Positions 1-7,836 of a DNA stretch of 64,000 nucleotides are shown here, one piece after another. Source of the stretch: Rhodospirillaceae bacterium. Its GTDB lineage: Bacteria; Pseudomonadota; Alphaproteobacteria; DSM-16000; Inquilinaceae. The stretch covers positions 2,151,501-2,215,500 of the forward strand of contig JACKIH010000003.1 in NCBI GenBank assembly GCA_020638575.1. Direction: 5' to 3'. The notes under the pieces are model-generated. The model ran no database searches. It was given only the letters and a program-made list of their open reading frames with translations, and was not told the DNA's origin. Every line of letters starts with the position of its first letter. Position 1 is the first letter of the stretch. A program made the translations under genes and the position numbers.

Positions 1-122
1 GATCGGCTGGCCGGGCGACGGACCGGGCCAATTCGTCCCCCCGCCCCTTGCCGGGCTGCCCCCTCTGACCCATTCTCAACCGATCGGTGTGCTGCGGCGC
101 AGCGCCGCGGCACCGGTGGCCT
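1..122 (+). CDS. 3' tail of an unidentified upstream gene
   Basis: A reading frame open from the left edge (second base) ends at TGA 120-122 and encodes about 39 residues, with mostly G or C in third codon positions as in the genes around it. A strong stem-loop begins eight bases after the stop, as expected at a gene end. The residues are Pro-rich and match no family I recognise. Position before mop and modD would suit a molybdate-related or oxidoreductase gene, but that is only position. Confidence 0.3.
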
Positions 123-129
123 GATTGCA

Positions 130-235
130 GCGAGCGCATGAAGCCAGTCATGCGCTCGCCCGGCGCGCCCGGGCAGCGAAGGGGTTGGCGGGCGCGCCCC
201 AGGGCCGAGCCGATGGGTCTCCTCATCGGTTCGGC
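130..235 (+). other. Cluster of three consecutive stem-loops upstream of mop
   Basis: Three stem-loops follow each other. Stem 1 pairs 130-141 with 148-159 (12 bp, loop 6). Stem 2 pairs 162-171 with 189-198 (10 bp). Stem 3 pairs 204-215 with 224-235 (12 bp with one G-T pair, loop 8). Stem 1 could terminate the gene ending at 122, although no T tract follows. The other two lie in the probable leader of mop. A molybdenum-responsive RNA or a protein site is possible but not shown by sequence. Confidence 0.55.
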
Positions 236-330
236 AGAATGAGTGCGTCCGCCTTCGGCGCGTTGGGGTCCGGCCTCCCGGCCGGGTCCGCGCCACATCC
301 TGAAACAGTCCGGCTTTGGGGGTGTCGACC

Positions 331-537
331 ATGCAGCTCAGCGCGCGCAACCAGTTGAAGGGCACCATCACCGCTGTCGAGCGCGGGCCGATTTCCGCCC
401 GCGTCCAGATCGATATCGGCGGCGGCAACATCCTGTCGTCGTCGATCACCTGCGCTTCGGCCGACGAACTGGGCCTGGCGGTCGGCGACAGTGTGGTCGC
501 CATCATCAAGTCCTCCGACGTGATCATCGGCAAATAG
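331..537 (+). CDS. mop: Molbindin-type molybdopterin/molybdate-binding protein (Mop)
   Basis: A 68-residue protein made of one TOBE/Mop domain, the small beta-barrel that oligomerises to bind molybdate or tungstate in the cytoplasm. It opens MQLSARNQLKGTI, and the stretches GPISARVQIDIGGGN and SDVIIGK are typical of molbindins. Length matches single-domain Mop proteins of about 70 residues. ATG 331 is chosen because the domain starts there and a G-rich stretch lies just upstream; a TTG at 316 would add five non-conserved residues. modD begins 11 bases after the stop, so the two are probably cotranscribed for molybdenum storage and handling. Confidence 0.9.
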   Translation: MQLSARNQLKGTITAVERGPISARVQIDIGGGNILSSSITCASADELGLAVGDSVVAIIKSSDVIIGK

Positions 538-548
538 CGCCTTCAGCG

Positions 549-1391
549 ATGCACAGGCTGCCCGATGCCCGGCTCGACGACCTGCTGGCCCAGGATGCGC
601 CGCACGGCGACCTGACGACCGAGCTGCTGGGCATCGCCGAGGTGCCCGGCCGCATCGTCTTTGCCGCACGCGACGCCATGGTGGCCTGCTGTATGGAGGA
701 GGCGGCCGGCATGCTGGCCCGCCTGGGGGCAGAGGTGACGGATGTGGTGCCGAGCGGCACCGCCGTGCCCGCGGGCGCGCAGATCCTGGCGGCCCAAGGC
801 CCCGCCGGCGCCCTGCATGCGGCCTGGAAGGTGGCGCAGACGCTGGTGGAATACGCGTCCGGCATCGCCACTCGCACCCGCGGGATCGTGGCGGCCGCAC
901 GTGCGGTAAGCCCCGGCATCGTCGTGGCCTGCACGCGCAAGAACTTTCCCGGCGCCAAGGACATCAGTGCCAAGGCGGTGGTGGCCGGCGGCGCCTCGCT
1001 GCACCGCCTCGGCCTGTCGGAAACCGTGCTGGTGTTTCCCGAACACCGGGCCTTCCTGGCGGGCGATCCGGCGGTGTGGCTGGCCGATCTGAAGGCGCGG
1101 GCACCGGAAAAGAAAATCGTGGTGGAGGCGGCGACGGTGGTGGACGCCGTCGCACTTGCCCGCGCCGGCGCCGATGTGGTGCAGCTTGAAAAGCTGTCGC
1201 CGGCCGACGGCGCGGCGGTGGTCAAGGCCACGCGCGATCTGGTGCCCGCCCCGGTGATCGCCGCGGCCGGCGGCATCACCGAAGCCAACGCCGCGGAGCA
1301 TGCCGCCAGCGGCGTCGGCGTGCTGGTGACGTCGGCCCCCTATTCCGGCCGTCCGGCCGACGTGAAGGTGACGCTGGGGCCGATTGCCTGA
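549..1391 (+). CDS. modD: ModD, molybdenum-locus paralogue of nicotinate-nucleotide pyrophosphorylase
   Basis: A 280-residue protein of the NadC fold: an N-terminal alpha/beta sandwich (DDLLAQDAPHGDLTT) and a C-terminal TIM-barrel-like domain with TRKNFPG, HRLGLSETVLVF and VIAAAGGI. The long shared segment AWKVAQTLVEYASGIATRTR and the adjacent mop gene point to the ModD subfamily of molybdenum loci rather than NAD-pathway NadC. ModD proteins accompany molybdate transport genes, but their reaction is not well established. The start is ATG 549, 11 bases after mop. If true NadC is absent elsewhere in the genome, this gene could serve quinolinate phosphoribosyl transfer. Confidence 0.85.
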   Translation: MHRLPDARLDDLLAQDAPHGDLTTELLGIAEVPGRIVFAARDAMVACCMEEAAGMLARLGAEVTDVVPSGTAVPAGAQILAAQGPAGALHAAWKVAQTLVEYASGIATRTRGIVAAARAVSPGIVVACTRKNFPGAKDISAKAVVAGGASLHRLGLSETVLVFPEHRAFLAGDPAVWLADLKARAPEKKIVVEAATVVDAVALARAGADVVQLEKLSPADGAAVVKATRDLVPAPVIAAAGGITEANAAEHAASGVGVLVTSAPYSGRPADVKVTLGPIA

Positions 1392-1419
1392 CCTGGCCGG
1401 CTGCCTGACCTGGCCGGCT
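1386..1419 (+). repeat. 17-bp exact tandem duplication spanning the modD stop
   Basis: The unit GCCTGACCTGGCCGGCT occurs at 1386-1402 and again at 1403-1419. The first copy contains the last codons and TGA of modD. It could be slippage or a small target duplication at the edge of the inserted patch. Confidence 0.8.
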
Positions 1420-1457
1420 GACCGGGTGGCGTGGCCGGGTCGTGCAACCGGATGGAA

Positions 1458-1491
1458 GGGTGACAGTTTGGACCGGGTACATGGGTAACAG
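1458..1491. mobile_element. Possible remnant of an IS481-like element end
   Basis: Read on the minus strand this holds TGTTACCCATGTACCCGG followed by TCCAAACTGTCACCC. That is two related TGTnACCC motifs, as I recall from termini of IS481-type elements, where the motif also overlaps the end of the transposase frame (here giving LLPMYPVQTVT). No transposase remains. The site lies between modD and a compositionally distinct gene pair. Identification is from memory of the motif and needs a database comparison. Confidence 0.35.
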
Positions 1492-1569
1492 TGTTCTTGG
1501 TGTGTCCGCGTGGTGGTGGGGCGAGCTTGTGGGCACGAACCAGACCGACACGATGACTGTCGATTGGCC

Positions 1570-2517
1570 CTAACCCTTCGGGTAGCAGGGATTGCAGCCG
1601 GACGGTGCGCAGGGTCCCGGCCCCCACTTCGGCGAACAGGCACCGTAGGGGGCGCACGTCTTGGGTGCGCAGATGTCTGTGGCGCCCTGCATCTCGTCGT
1701 CGCCGTGTCGACCTCCGGTGTGTGCATAGATCTCGTCGCGGATCGACCTCATTCGCGTCGACCCGACAATGTTGCCCAACGTGTCATCACGGACCGATCC
1801 CACGGTCCATGGCTTCGACATGATGCAGGGGGAGACGCCACCGTCGGGAGCAACGCACACCGTGTTGCCGGCACATTCGCCGCAGAGCTGGGTCATGTCG
1901 GCAGCATTTGCGTCGCCACCGCGCCCGATCTTTCGGAGGCCGTCGGTGCCCACATTTTGCACGCCAATGCTGCGTAGGAACGCCACCGTCTGATCGACGG
2001 CGTGATGGTTGGCATCCATGGCAATGACACCGACGCGAACCGGGATACCGGCAGCCAGGAGCTTCTTGAGGTTGGCAATTGTCCTGACGAAGCTGCCGGA
2101 AATGGTGGTGATCCGGTCGTGCAGGTCCGCAGTGTCTGCGTAGACGGATGTCGCGACACGCGCCTTCCGGTGGATGAGCGTCGACAGCAACTGATCTGAC
2201 AGCCGGGTCAGGTTCGTGAACACCTCGATCGAGGTGAAGCCGGCAGCGGACGCATGCTCGATCAGAGGGATGAGCCCGCGATTGAGGGTCGGCTCGCCTC
2301 CAATGAACTGCACAGTCCGGCACCCGAGAGCGGCTGCCTCGTCCATTGTTCGTTCGTAGTCGGCATGGCTCAACCGATCGGTGGCGCCAGTCTGAGGTCC
2401 CGATTCCGCGTAACAATGGGAACACTGCAGGTTGCATTGGTTGGTTAGTTCCAGCCACAGGAAGTCGATCTTGCAGGCGTCTTCGGCCTGCCGAGAAACA
2501 TCGGCGTTGGCGGACAT
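1570..2517 (-). CDS. Radical SAM/SPASM-type protein with Cys-rich C-terminal tail
   Basis: A 315-residue protein. The radical SAM cluster motif CNLQCSHC (near residues 28-35) binds the SAM-cleaving Fe-S cluster, and GGEPTLNRG is the SAM-binding GGE motif. The second half carries CGECAGNTVCVAPDGGVSPC and a tail rich in Cys and Pro (CAPKTCAPYGAC, then CAPSGCNPC), resembling SPASM-type auxiliary-cluster ligands. Such enzymes often modify ribosomal peptides or activate partner enzymes, but no precursor peptide could be identified nearby. ATG 2517 has AGGGAG upstream. The gene sits beside an IS-like scar and an AT-rich divergent gene, which suggests acquisition. Substrate unknown. Confidence 0.75.
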   Translation of the reverse strand: MSANADVSRQAEDACKIDFLWLELTNQCNLQCSHCYAESGPQTGATDRLSHADYERTMDEAAALGCRTVQFIGGEPTLNRGLIPLIEHASAAGFTSIEVFTNLTRLSDQLLSTLIHRKARVATSVYADTADLHDRITTISGSFVRTIANLKKLLAAGIPVRVGVIAMDANHHAVDQTVAFLRSIGVQNVGTDGLRKIGRGGDANAADMTQLCGECAGNTVCVAPDGGVSPCIMSKPWTVGSVRDDTLGNIVGSTRMRSIRDEIYAHTGGRHGDDEMQGATDICAPKTCAPYGACSPKWGPGPCAPSGCNPCYPKG

Positions 2518-2678
2518 TTTTTCTGCTCCCTGGGTTGGAGTGCGCCAAAAGAGATGATGGATTTGGTGATATACACTTTTACGATTGATGAATTTAAAAG
2601 TCTATTATAAATTAGGTGTGCTTTCCGATTGTTGGTAATTTCTCCCAACGCACTATGGCGCTGAAAGAGTCATACTCC

Positions 2679-3263
2679 ATGGCATTGCCAGAAATAATCG
2701 CCATAATTGAAACTTCCGTCATTGCAACCACAGTTGTGGTCGCAATAATTGGGTTTCTGTACCAAAAGAGAAAAGAAACAGTCGGTCATCTGTTGAGATT
2801 CTTACTGGAACAAGACACATCAAAGCAAATTGACAACGGCCTTCGAAGACTAAATCAAATATCAAATGGCGAGCTTCAAATCAATGATTTGTGGCTTCCG
2901 GATGAAGATATACATAGAATTTCTCGGGATGAGGTAATGGCGCTCTTACTACACTACGAGTCGGTGTGTATGGGCGTTGCATTCAGTGCATTTAGCAGAG
3001 ATGTTGTTAAGAAATGGATGGGAAAATCAATCGTTCTTCATTGGATAGCAGCCAGGCGGGTTGTCCAGGCATTTCGGTTTTCCCCACACTACGATTATGC
3101 CAAAGACTCCGTATACTGGACGTATGATGAAACTTTCTGCTCGTGCTTTGAATCCACTGCTAGGACTCTCGACAAGAGCATCGAGAAGCTGACTCGGGAC
3201 ACATTCACAGCGGACCAATTAGGTTTGACCAGTCTTCTCCGACCACGACCGACCCCAGCATAG
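2679..3263 (+). CDS. AT-rich hypothetical protein with N-terminal membrane anchor (DUF4760-like)
   Basis: About 194 residues from ATG 2679. One hydrophobic segment near the N-terminus (TSVIATTVVVAIIGFLYQ) is followed by KRK, then a mainly helical cytoplasmic domain. The arrangement resembles DUF4760 proteins, but I cannot confirm the family. Base composition is far more AT-rich than anything else in the window, and codon use (many AAA, ATA and TTT codons) differs too, so recent transfer is likely. ATG 2655 and GTG 2616 are alternative starts; GAAAGAG sits upstream of 2679. It is divergent from the radical SAM gene. Function unknown. Confidence 0.6.
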   Translation: MALPEIIAIIETSVIATTVVVAIIGFLYQKRKETVGHLLRFLLEQDTSKQIDNGLRRLNQISNGELQINDLWLPDEDIHRISRDEVMALLLHYESVCMGVAFSAFSRDVVKKWMGKSIVLHWIAARRVVQAFRFSPHYDYAKDSVYWTYDETFCSCFESTARTLDKSIEKLTRDTFTADQLGLTSLLRPRPTPA

Positions 3264-3345
3264 ACTAAACAGGGTCGCGGGATTGTTTAGTGGAAGACAC
3301 TGGCGCTCCTTGTCGTTCCCTGTCGCCAATCCACAATGAGGTCGG
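3264..3345. repeat. Inverted repeats at the 3' end of the AT-rich gene, including a TAGTGG hairpin
   Basis: ACTAAACA (3264-3271) and TGTTTAGT (3284-3291) form an 8-bp inverted repeat starting right after the stop codon. The overlapping TAGTGG at 3288 opens a second, weaker hairpin: GTGGA 3290-3294 with TCCAC 3330-3334, and TGGCG 3301-3305 with CGCCA 3324-3328. The second resembles the TAGTGG hairpins near 37.6 and 45.3 kb. The first may act as terminator. Confidence 0.45.
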
Positions 3346-3379
3346 CCGTTAGCAAGGAGCAGTGGCCAGGCCCCTTCGC

Positions 3380-4507
3380 CTACCCCTTCCCCAGGCCCAC
3401 TTTGGCGCCGGGGGCGGCATGGGTCGGGATGCGGCCTTCCTCCACCCCGTGGCAGGCGACGTGGCTGCCCTGCTCGGAAACCTTGGAGGCCGGCAGTTCG
3501 GCCACGCAGCGCTCGTTGGCGTGCGGGCAGCGCGGATGGAAGGGGCAGCCCGGCGGCGGATCGATGGGGTTGGGCACCTCGCCGCCCACCGGCATGCGCT
3601 CGCGCCCGCTCATGGTGATGTCGGGGATGGTGTCCAGCAGCATGCGCGTATAGGGGTGGCGCGGCGTGGAGAACACGGTGCGCTTGGCCCCCCATTCCAC
3701 CACGCGGCCGAGATACATCACCCCCACCCAGTCCGACACGTGATAGACGGCCGCCAGGTTGTGGCTGATGAACAGGTACGTCAGCCCCAACTCGCGCTGC
3801 AAATCCTTCATCAGGTTGAGGATCTGCGCCTGCACCGAGACGTCGAGCGCCGAGGTCGGCTCGTCGCACACCAGGAAATCCGGATTGCTGGCGAGCGCGC
3901 GGGCAATGGAGATGCGCTGGCGCTGGCCGCCGGAAAACTCGTGCGGGAACTTTTCGCCATCGCGCGCCGTCAGCTTCACCTGGGTCAGCAGCTCGGCCAC
4001 CCGCTCGCGCACCTCCTGCGCGCTTTTGGCCAGCCGGTGCGCGCGGATCGGCTCGGCGATGATGTCGAGCACGCGCCAGCGCGGGTTGAGGCTGGCAAAC
4101 GGGTCCTGGAAGATCATCTGGACGCGGCGGTGGAAGGGCATGCGGGCGGCCCGCCTCGTCAGCGTCGCCAGGTCGGTGCCCTCGAACATCACCGTCCCGC
4201 GCGAGGGCCGGTAGAGCCCAACGATGGTGCGCGCCACCGTGGACTTGCCGCAACCGCTTTCCCCAACCAGGCTGAAGGTCTCGCCGCGCGGGATCTTGAT
4301 GTCCACCCCGTCGACCGCGCGAAGCAGGCGCCGCGGCGCGCCTTCGAACACGCGGTTGAGGAAGGGCTTGGAGACGTCGAAATACTTCGCCAGACCCTGC
4401 ACCTCCACCAGCGGATCGCGGATCAGCTCGGCGTCGTCCGGCCGCCGCCCGTGGGGCGGCACGGCGGGGGCTGTGGGCGGTGGCACCGGCGGCAGGTGGT
4501 CAGGCAT
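3380..4507 (-). CDS. Peptide ABC transporter ATP-binding protein (OppF/DppF type)
   Basis: A 375-residue ATPase that would energise uptake by the adjoining permeases. Walker A is GESGCGKST, the signature is FSGGQRQR, Walker B is FLVCDEPTSALD, and the switch His lies in FISHNLAAVYH. The C-terminal oligopeptide-transporter extension has CPFHPRCPHANERC, the Cys-rich end typical of OppD/OppF and often binding an Fe-S cluster. ATG 4507 overlaps the upstream ATPase gene by 8 bp, a translational-coupling arrangement. It is the last gene of the five-gene leftward operon. Confidence 0.93.
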   Translation of the reverse strand: MPDHLPPVPPPTAPAVPPHGRRPDDAELIRDPLVEVQGLAKYFDVSKPFLNRVFEGAPRRLLRAVDGVDIKIPRGETFSLVGESGCGKSTVARTIVGLYRPSRGTVMFEGTDLATLTRRAARMPFHRRVQMIFQDPFASLNPRWRVLDIIAEPIRAHRLAKSAQEVRERVAELLTQVKLTARDGEKFPHEFSGGQRQRISIARALASNPDFLVCDEPTSALDVSVQAQILNLMKDLQRELGLTYLFISHNLAAVYHVSDWVGVMYLGRVVEWGAKRTVFSTPRHPYTRMLLDTIPDITMSGRERMPVGGEVPNPIDPPPGCPFHPRCPHANERCVAELPASKVSEQGSHVACHGVEEGRIPTHAAPGAKVGLGKG

Positions 4508-5489
4508 GGCCCACCTCTGCGGCGGCCTCGGCCTGGTCGAACCGCCAGCAGGCCACCTTGCCGTCGGCCATGGCGATGGGATCGGGGCGATCGGCAAAGC
4601 AGCGATCGAAGGCGTGCGGGCAGCGCGGGTTGAAGGCACAGCCGCGCGGAATGTCGGTGAGCCGCGGCATGGCGCCGTCGATCTGGGTCAACCGCTCCTG
4701 GTCGCGGCCCACCGCCGGGATCGAGCCCATGAGGCCGACGGTGTAGGGATGGCGCGGCCGGCCCACCACCTGGCGCACCGCGCCGATCTCCGCAATACGG
4801 CCGGCATACATCACGGCCACCCGGTGAGCGGTTTCCGCGATCACCCCCATGTCGTGGGTCACCAGCATCACCGCCGTGCCGTGGTCGCGTCCCAGGCGGC
4901 GCAGCAACGCCAGGATCTGCGCCTGGATCGATACGTCGAGTGCGGTGGTCGGCTCGTCGGCGATGATCAGGCGCGGATTGGCGCACAGGGCGAGCGCAAT
5001 CACCACCCGCTGGCGCATGCCGCCGGAAAGCTGGTGGGGGTAGTGGTCGATGCGGTGCTCGGCCGCCGGGATGCCGACTTCCTTCAGCAGCTCCAGCGCC
5101 CGCATGCGTGCCTTGGTGGGCGTCAGGTCGGTGTGCGTCAGCACGGTTTCGACGATCTGCGTGCCGATGCGGTAGAGCGGGTTCAGGCTGGTCAGCGGGT
5201 CCTGGAAGATGGCGCCGATCTTGGCCCCGCGGATGCGCCGCATCTGGTCGGGAGGCAACTTGTCGATGCGCTTTCCTTCCAGGCGGATCTCGCCGCCAGC
5301 CACACGGCCGGGCGGCTCCAGCAGACCGATGATGGCGGTGCCGGTGAGCGACTTGCCGGCACCGGATTCGCCGACCACGCCCAGCACCTCGCCCTCGTCG
5401 ATGGCGAACGATACGTCGTCCACGGCGACGAGCGTGCCCCGCCGGGTCGGGAACTCCACGCGCAGGTTGTCGACCTCCAACAGCGCCAT
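4500..5489 (-). CDS. Peptide ABC transporter ATP-binding protein (OppD/DppD type)
   Basis: 329 residues, partner ATPase of the preceding entry. It has Walker A GESGAGKS, signature LSGGMRQR, Walker B LIIADEPTTALD, the switch His in LVTHDMGVIAE, and the C-terminal CAFNPRCPHAFDRC motif. The start ATG 5489 is four bases after the permease gene stop, and the 3' end overlaps the second ATPase gene. Two different ATPase genes are the rule in Opp/Dpp transporters. The substrate (di- or oligopeptide, nickel, or another) cannot be read from this subunit. Confidence 0.93.
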   Translation of the reverse strand: MALLEVDNLRVEFPTRRGTLVAVDDVSFAIDEGEVLGVVGESGAGKSLTGTAIIGLLEPPGRVAGGEIRLEGKRIDKLPPDQMRRIRGAKIGAIFQDPLTSLNPLYRIGTQIVETVLTHTDLTPTKARMRALELLKEVGIPAAEHRIDHYPHQLSGGMRQRVVIALALCANPRLIIADEPTTALDVSIQAQILALLRRLGRDHGTAVMLVTHDMGVIAETAHRVAVMYAGRIAEIGAVRQVVGRPRHPYTVGLMGSIPAVGRDQERLTQIDGAMPRLTDIPRGCAFNPRCPHAFDRCFADRPDPIAMADGKVACWRFDQAEAAAEVGHA

Positions 5490-5493
5490 CGGG

Positions 5494-6486
5494 CTACCTG
5501 AGCTTGGGGTTGAGCGCGTCGCGCAGCCAGTCGCCCAGCAGGTTGACCGACAGCGCCAGCAGCACCAGGGCCAACCCGGAGAAGGTGGCGATCCACCACT
5601 CCGACCCCAGCACCTGCTGGCCCTGCTGGATCAGCGTGCCCAGCGACGGCCGGGTGGGCGGGAAGCCGACGCCGAGGAAGGACAGCGTGGCTTCGGTGAT
5701 GATGGCGATGGCGAGCCCGATGGTGGCGATCACCAGCACGGGTCCGGTGACGTTGGGCAGCACGTGGCGCAGCATGATCAGCAGCGGATGGATGCCGATC
5801 ACCCGTGCCGCCTGTACGTATTCCTTGTTGCGCTCCACCAGGGTGCTACCCCGTACCGTACGTGCGTACTGCACCCACAGCGAGAAGCCGATGGAGAAGG
5901 TCAGCACCCAGAATGCCAGATCGGCCTGGCGCTGGCTCTGGCCCAGCAGCTCGCGGGTGACGCCGTCCACCAGAAGGGCGATGAGGATGGCCGGGAAGCT
6001 GAGCTGGATGTCGGCGATGCGCATGATCAGCGCGTCCACCCAGCCGCCCATATAGCCCGCCAGCAGGCCCAGCCCGACGCCCAGAACCATGGCGAACAGG
6101 ACCGAACAGAGACCCACGGAGAGCGAGATCTGCAACCCGTAGAGGATGGCCGACAGCACGCCGCGTCCCTGGTTGTCGGAGCCCAGGATGAAGTAATTGC
6201 CCATGTAGGAGGTGCCGAAGGGCGGCGTGCGGGCATCCATGGTCATGGGCGTGAGCGGATTGTGCGGGGCGAGCAATCCGGCGAACACCGCGCCGATGAC
6301 GATGATCAGGAAGACCACCGCGGCGACGATGGTGAGCGGCGACCGCTTGAAGCTGTACCACAGATCGCCGTCGAAGAAGCGGGCGACCGGCCCGGCCCGC
6401 CGCGTGGCGGGGGCCGGCGGCTTGCCGCCCGGGTCAGGTGCTGCCCGACCGGCGATGTCGACTTCGGTGGCGGAGGAGTCGGCCAT
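5494..6486 (-). CDS. Peptide ABC transporter permease (OppC/DppC type)
   Basis: 330 residues. The N-terminus is cytoplasmic and Pro/Ala-rich, then a first membrane segment (TIVAAVVFLIIVIGAVFAGL), a periplasmic LGSDNQGRGVLS stretch typical of the family, and the transporter core with the EAA-like loop (YVQAARVIGIHPLLIMLRHV). ATG 6486 is chosen because upstream codons give an unlikely, unconserved extension. It pairs with the DppB-type permease 49 bp upstream. Confidence 0.92.
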   Translation of the reverse strand: MADSSATEVDIAGRAAPDPGGKPPAPATRRAGPVARFFDGDLWYSFKRSPLTIVAAVVFLIIVIGAVFAGLLAPHNPLTPMTMDARTPPFGTSYMGNYFILGSDNQGRGVLSAILYGLQISLSVGLCSVLFAMVLGVGLGLLAGYMGGWVDALIMRIADIQLSFPAILIALLVDGVTRELLGQSQRQADLAFWVLTFSIGFSLWVQYARTVRGSTLVERNKEYVQAARVIGIHPLLIMLRHVLPNVTGPVLVIATIGLAIAIITEATLSFLGVGFPPTRPSLGTLIQQGQQVLGSEWWIATFSGLALVLLALSVNLLGDWLRDALNPKLR

Positions 6487-6535
6487 GGGAAGTGTACGTG
6501 TCCTTTCCTCGGGGTCCGCAGCGTAGCCGTACGTA

Positions 6536-7531
6536 CTAATGCCCGGTGGTGGAGCGCTCCACCCGCAGGCGCGGATCGACGACGAAGTAGAGGATATCAA
6601 CCACCAGGTTGACGACGACGAAGACCATGGCGATCAGTACCAGATAGGCCGCCATCACCGGGATATCCACGTGGATCACGGCGTCGAGGAACATCTGGCC
6701 GACCCCCGGCCAGTTGAACACCCGCTCGGTGATGATGGCAAATGCGATGATGGTGCCGAACTGCAGGCCGGTGATGGTGATCACCGGCACCAGCGTGTTC
6801 TTGAGTGCGTGGCCGAAATGCACCGACCGGTCGCTGAGGCCGCGGGCGCGGGCGAACTTGATGAAGTCGGTGCGCAGCACCTCCAGCATCTCCGCGCGCA
6901 CCAGGCGCATGATCAGCGTCATCTGAAAGAGCCCGAGCGTGATCGCCGGCAGGATGATGCGCCGCCAGCCTTCCCACGACAGAAGCCCGGTGGTCCACCA
7001 GCCGATGTGCACCAGATCGTCCTCGCCGCCCACGCGGCCTTGGGGCGGCAGCCAGTGCAGCTCGACGGCGAAGATCTGAATGAGGATGATGCCGATGAGG
7101 AAGGTGGGCAGCGACACGCCGATCAGCGACACCGTCATCAGCACCTGGCTGAACGCGCTGTAGCGCTTGAGGGCCGTGTACACCCCCATGGCCACGCCGA
7201 ACACCAGGGCCATCATGGCCGAGACGACGGCCAGCTCCAGCGTCGCCGGCAAGTAGTCGGCGATCATGTCCTCCACCGGCCGGCTCTGCCGGTAGGAGCG
7301 GCCGAAATTGCCCTCCAGGATGTGCTCCACGAAGCGGCCGAACTGGATATAGAAGGGATCGTTGAGGCCGAGCTGCTCGCGCAGTTGCTCGCGTTCCACC
7401 GCGCTGGTGTCCTGGCCGACCATGTTGTTGATCGGATCGCCCACATAGTTGAACAGCAGGAAGGCGATCAACGCGACCACCAGCATGACCAGGGTGGCCT
7501 GGATCAACCGACGGACGATGAAGGCGGCCAT
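6536..7531 (-). CDS. Peptide ABC transporter permease (OppB/DppB type)
   Basis: 331 residues opening MAAFIVRRLIQATLVMLVVA, the usual DppB first helix. The N-terminal periplasmic loop contains LREQLGLNDPFYIQF, and the EAA-like loop is FARARGLSDRSVHFGHALKN. Six membrane segments are visible. It forms the channel with the DppC-type subunit. It is separated from the upstream binding-protein gene by about 300 bp carrying a stem-loop, a common way to keep permease synthesis below that of the binding protein. Confidence 0.92.
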   Translation of the reverse strand: MAAFIVRRLIQATLVMLVVALIAFLLFNYVGDPINNMVGQDTSAVEREQLREQLGLNDPFYIQFGRFVEHILEGNFGRSYRQSRPVEDMIADYLPATLELAVVSAMMALVFGVAMGVYTALKRYSAFSQVLMTVSLIGVSLPTFLIGIILIQIFAVELHWLPPQGRVGGEDDLVHIGWWTTGLLSWEGWRRIILPAITLGLFQMTLIMRLVRAEMLEVLRTDFIKFARARGLSDRSVHFGHALKNTLVPVITITGLQFGTIIAFAIITERVFNWPGVGQMFLDAVIHVDIPVMAAYLVLIAMVFVVVNLVVDILYFVVDPRLRVERSTTGH

Positions 7532-7669
7532 GGCGGGACGCGAAGCTCCGAAGCTGGGCGATGGGGCCGGCTCTGCCGCCCGAACCGGGGCTGGAAACCT
7601 GGCCGACGGCGGTCCTTAGTAAACCACATCCGGCGACCGAAGGGAGCGGCCCGTGCGGCTGGGCACGCT

Positions 7670-7705
7670 GTCTGGAGTGTCGTCTGGGGTGTCGTCTGGG
7701 GTGTC
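7670..7705 (+). repeat. Three tandem 12-bp repeats in the binding protein-permease gap
   Basis: The unit GTCTGGGGTGTC occurs three times end to end (7670-7681 with one change, 7682-7693, 7694-7705) in the untranslated stretch 7532-7836. The same stretch holds one stem-loop and no credible gene. Confidence 0.8.
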
Positions 7706-7783
7706 TGCGCCGCTCCGCCACGACAGTCAAGCGGTGCGGTCGGGTGAGGCGCAGGGCAGCACCGGACCGCCTCCAAACGGCAA

Positions 7784-7815
7784 CGGCGGGTGCCGGCCGA
7801 AGCCCGCACCCGCCG
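7784..7815 (-). terminator. Stem-loop after the binding-protein gene
   Basis: CGGCGGGTGC (7784-7793) and GCACCCGCCG (7806-7815) form a perfect 10-bp stem with a 12-base loop, 21 bases past the binding-protein stop on the minus strand. No T tract follows, so it is more likely a partial terminator or an mRNA-stabilising hairpin than a full intrinsic terminator. Confidence 0.5.
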
Positions 7816-7836
7816 CCGGTCAGCCGCGAAGAGCGA

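Noticed and set aside
549..1391. Calling this gene nadC
   Set aside because: Adjacency to mop and ModD-like sequence segments favour the ModD subfamily. NAD-pathway neighbours (nadA, nadB) are not seen.
2445..2648. A 67-codon minus-strand frame upstream of the radical SAM gene as precursor peptide
   Set aside because: It overlaps the enzyme's start in another frame, lacks a leader-core pattern, and owes its openness to AT-rich sequence.
3219..4253. Long minus-strand frame over the OppF-type gene
   Set aside because: Shadow of the ATPase gene in another frame; repetitive Arg/Gly/Pro/Ala content and no family features.
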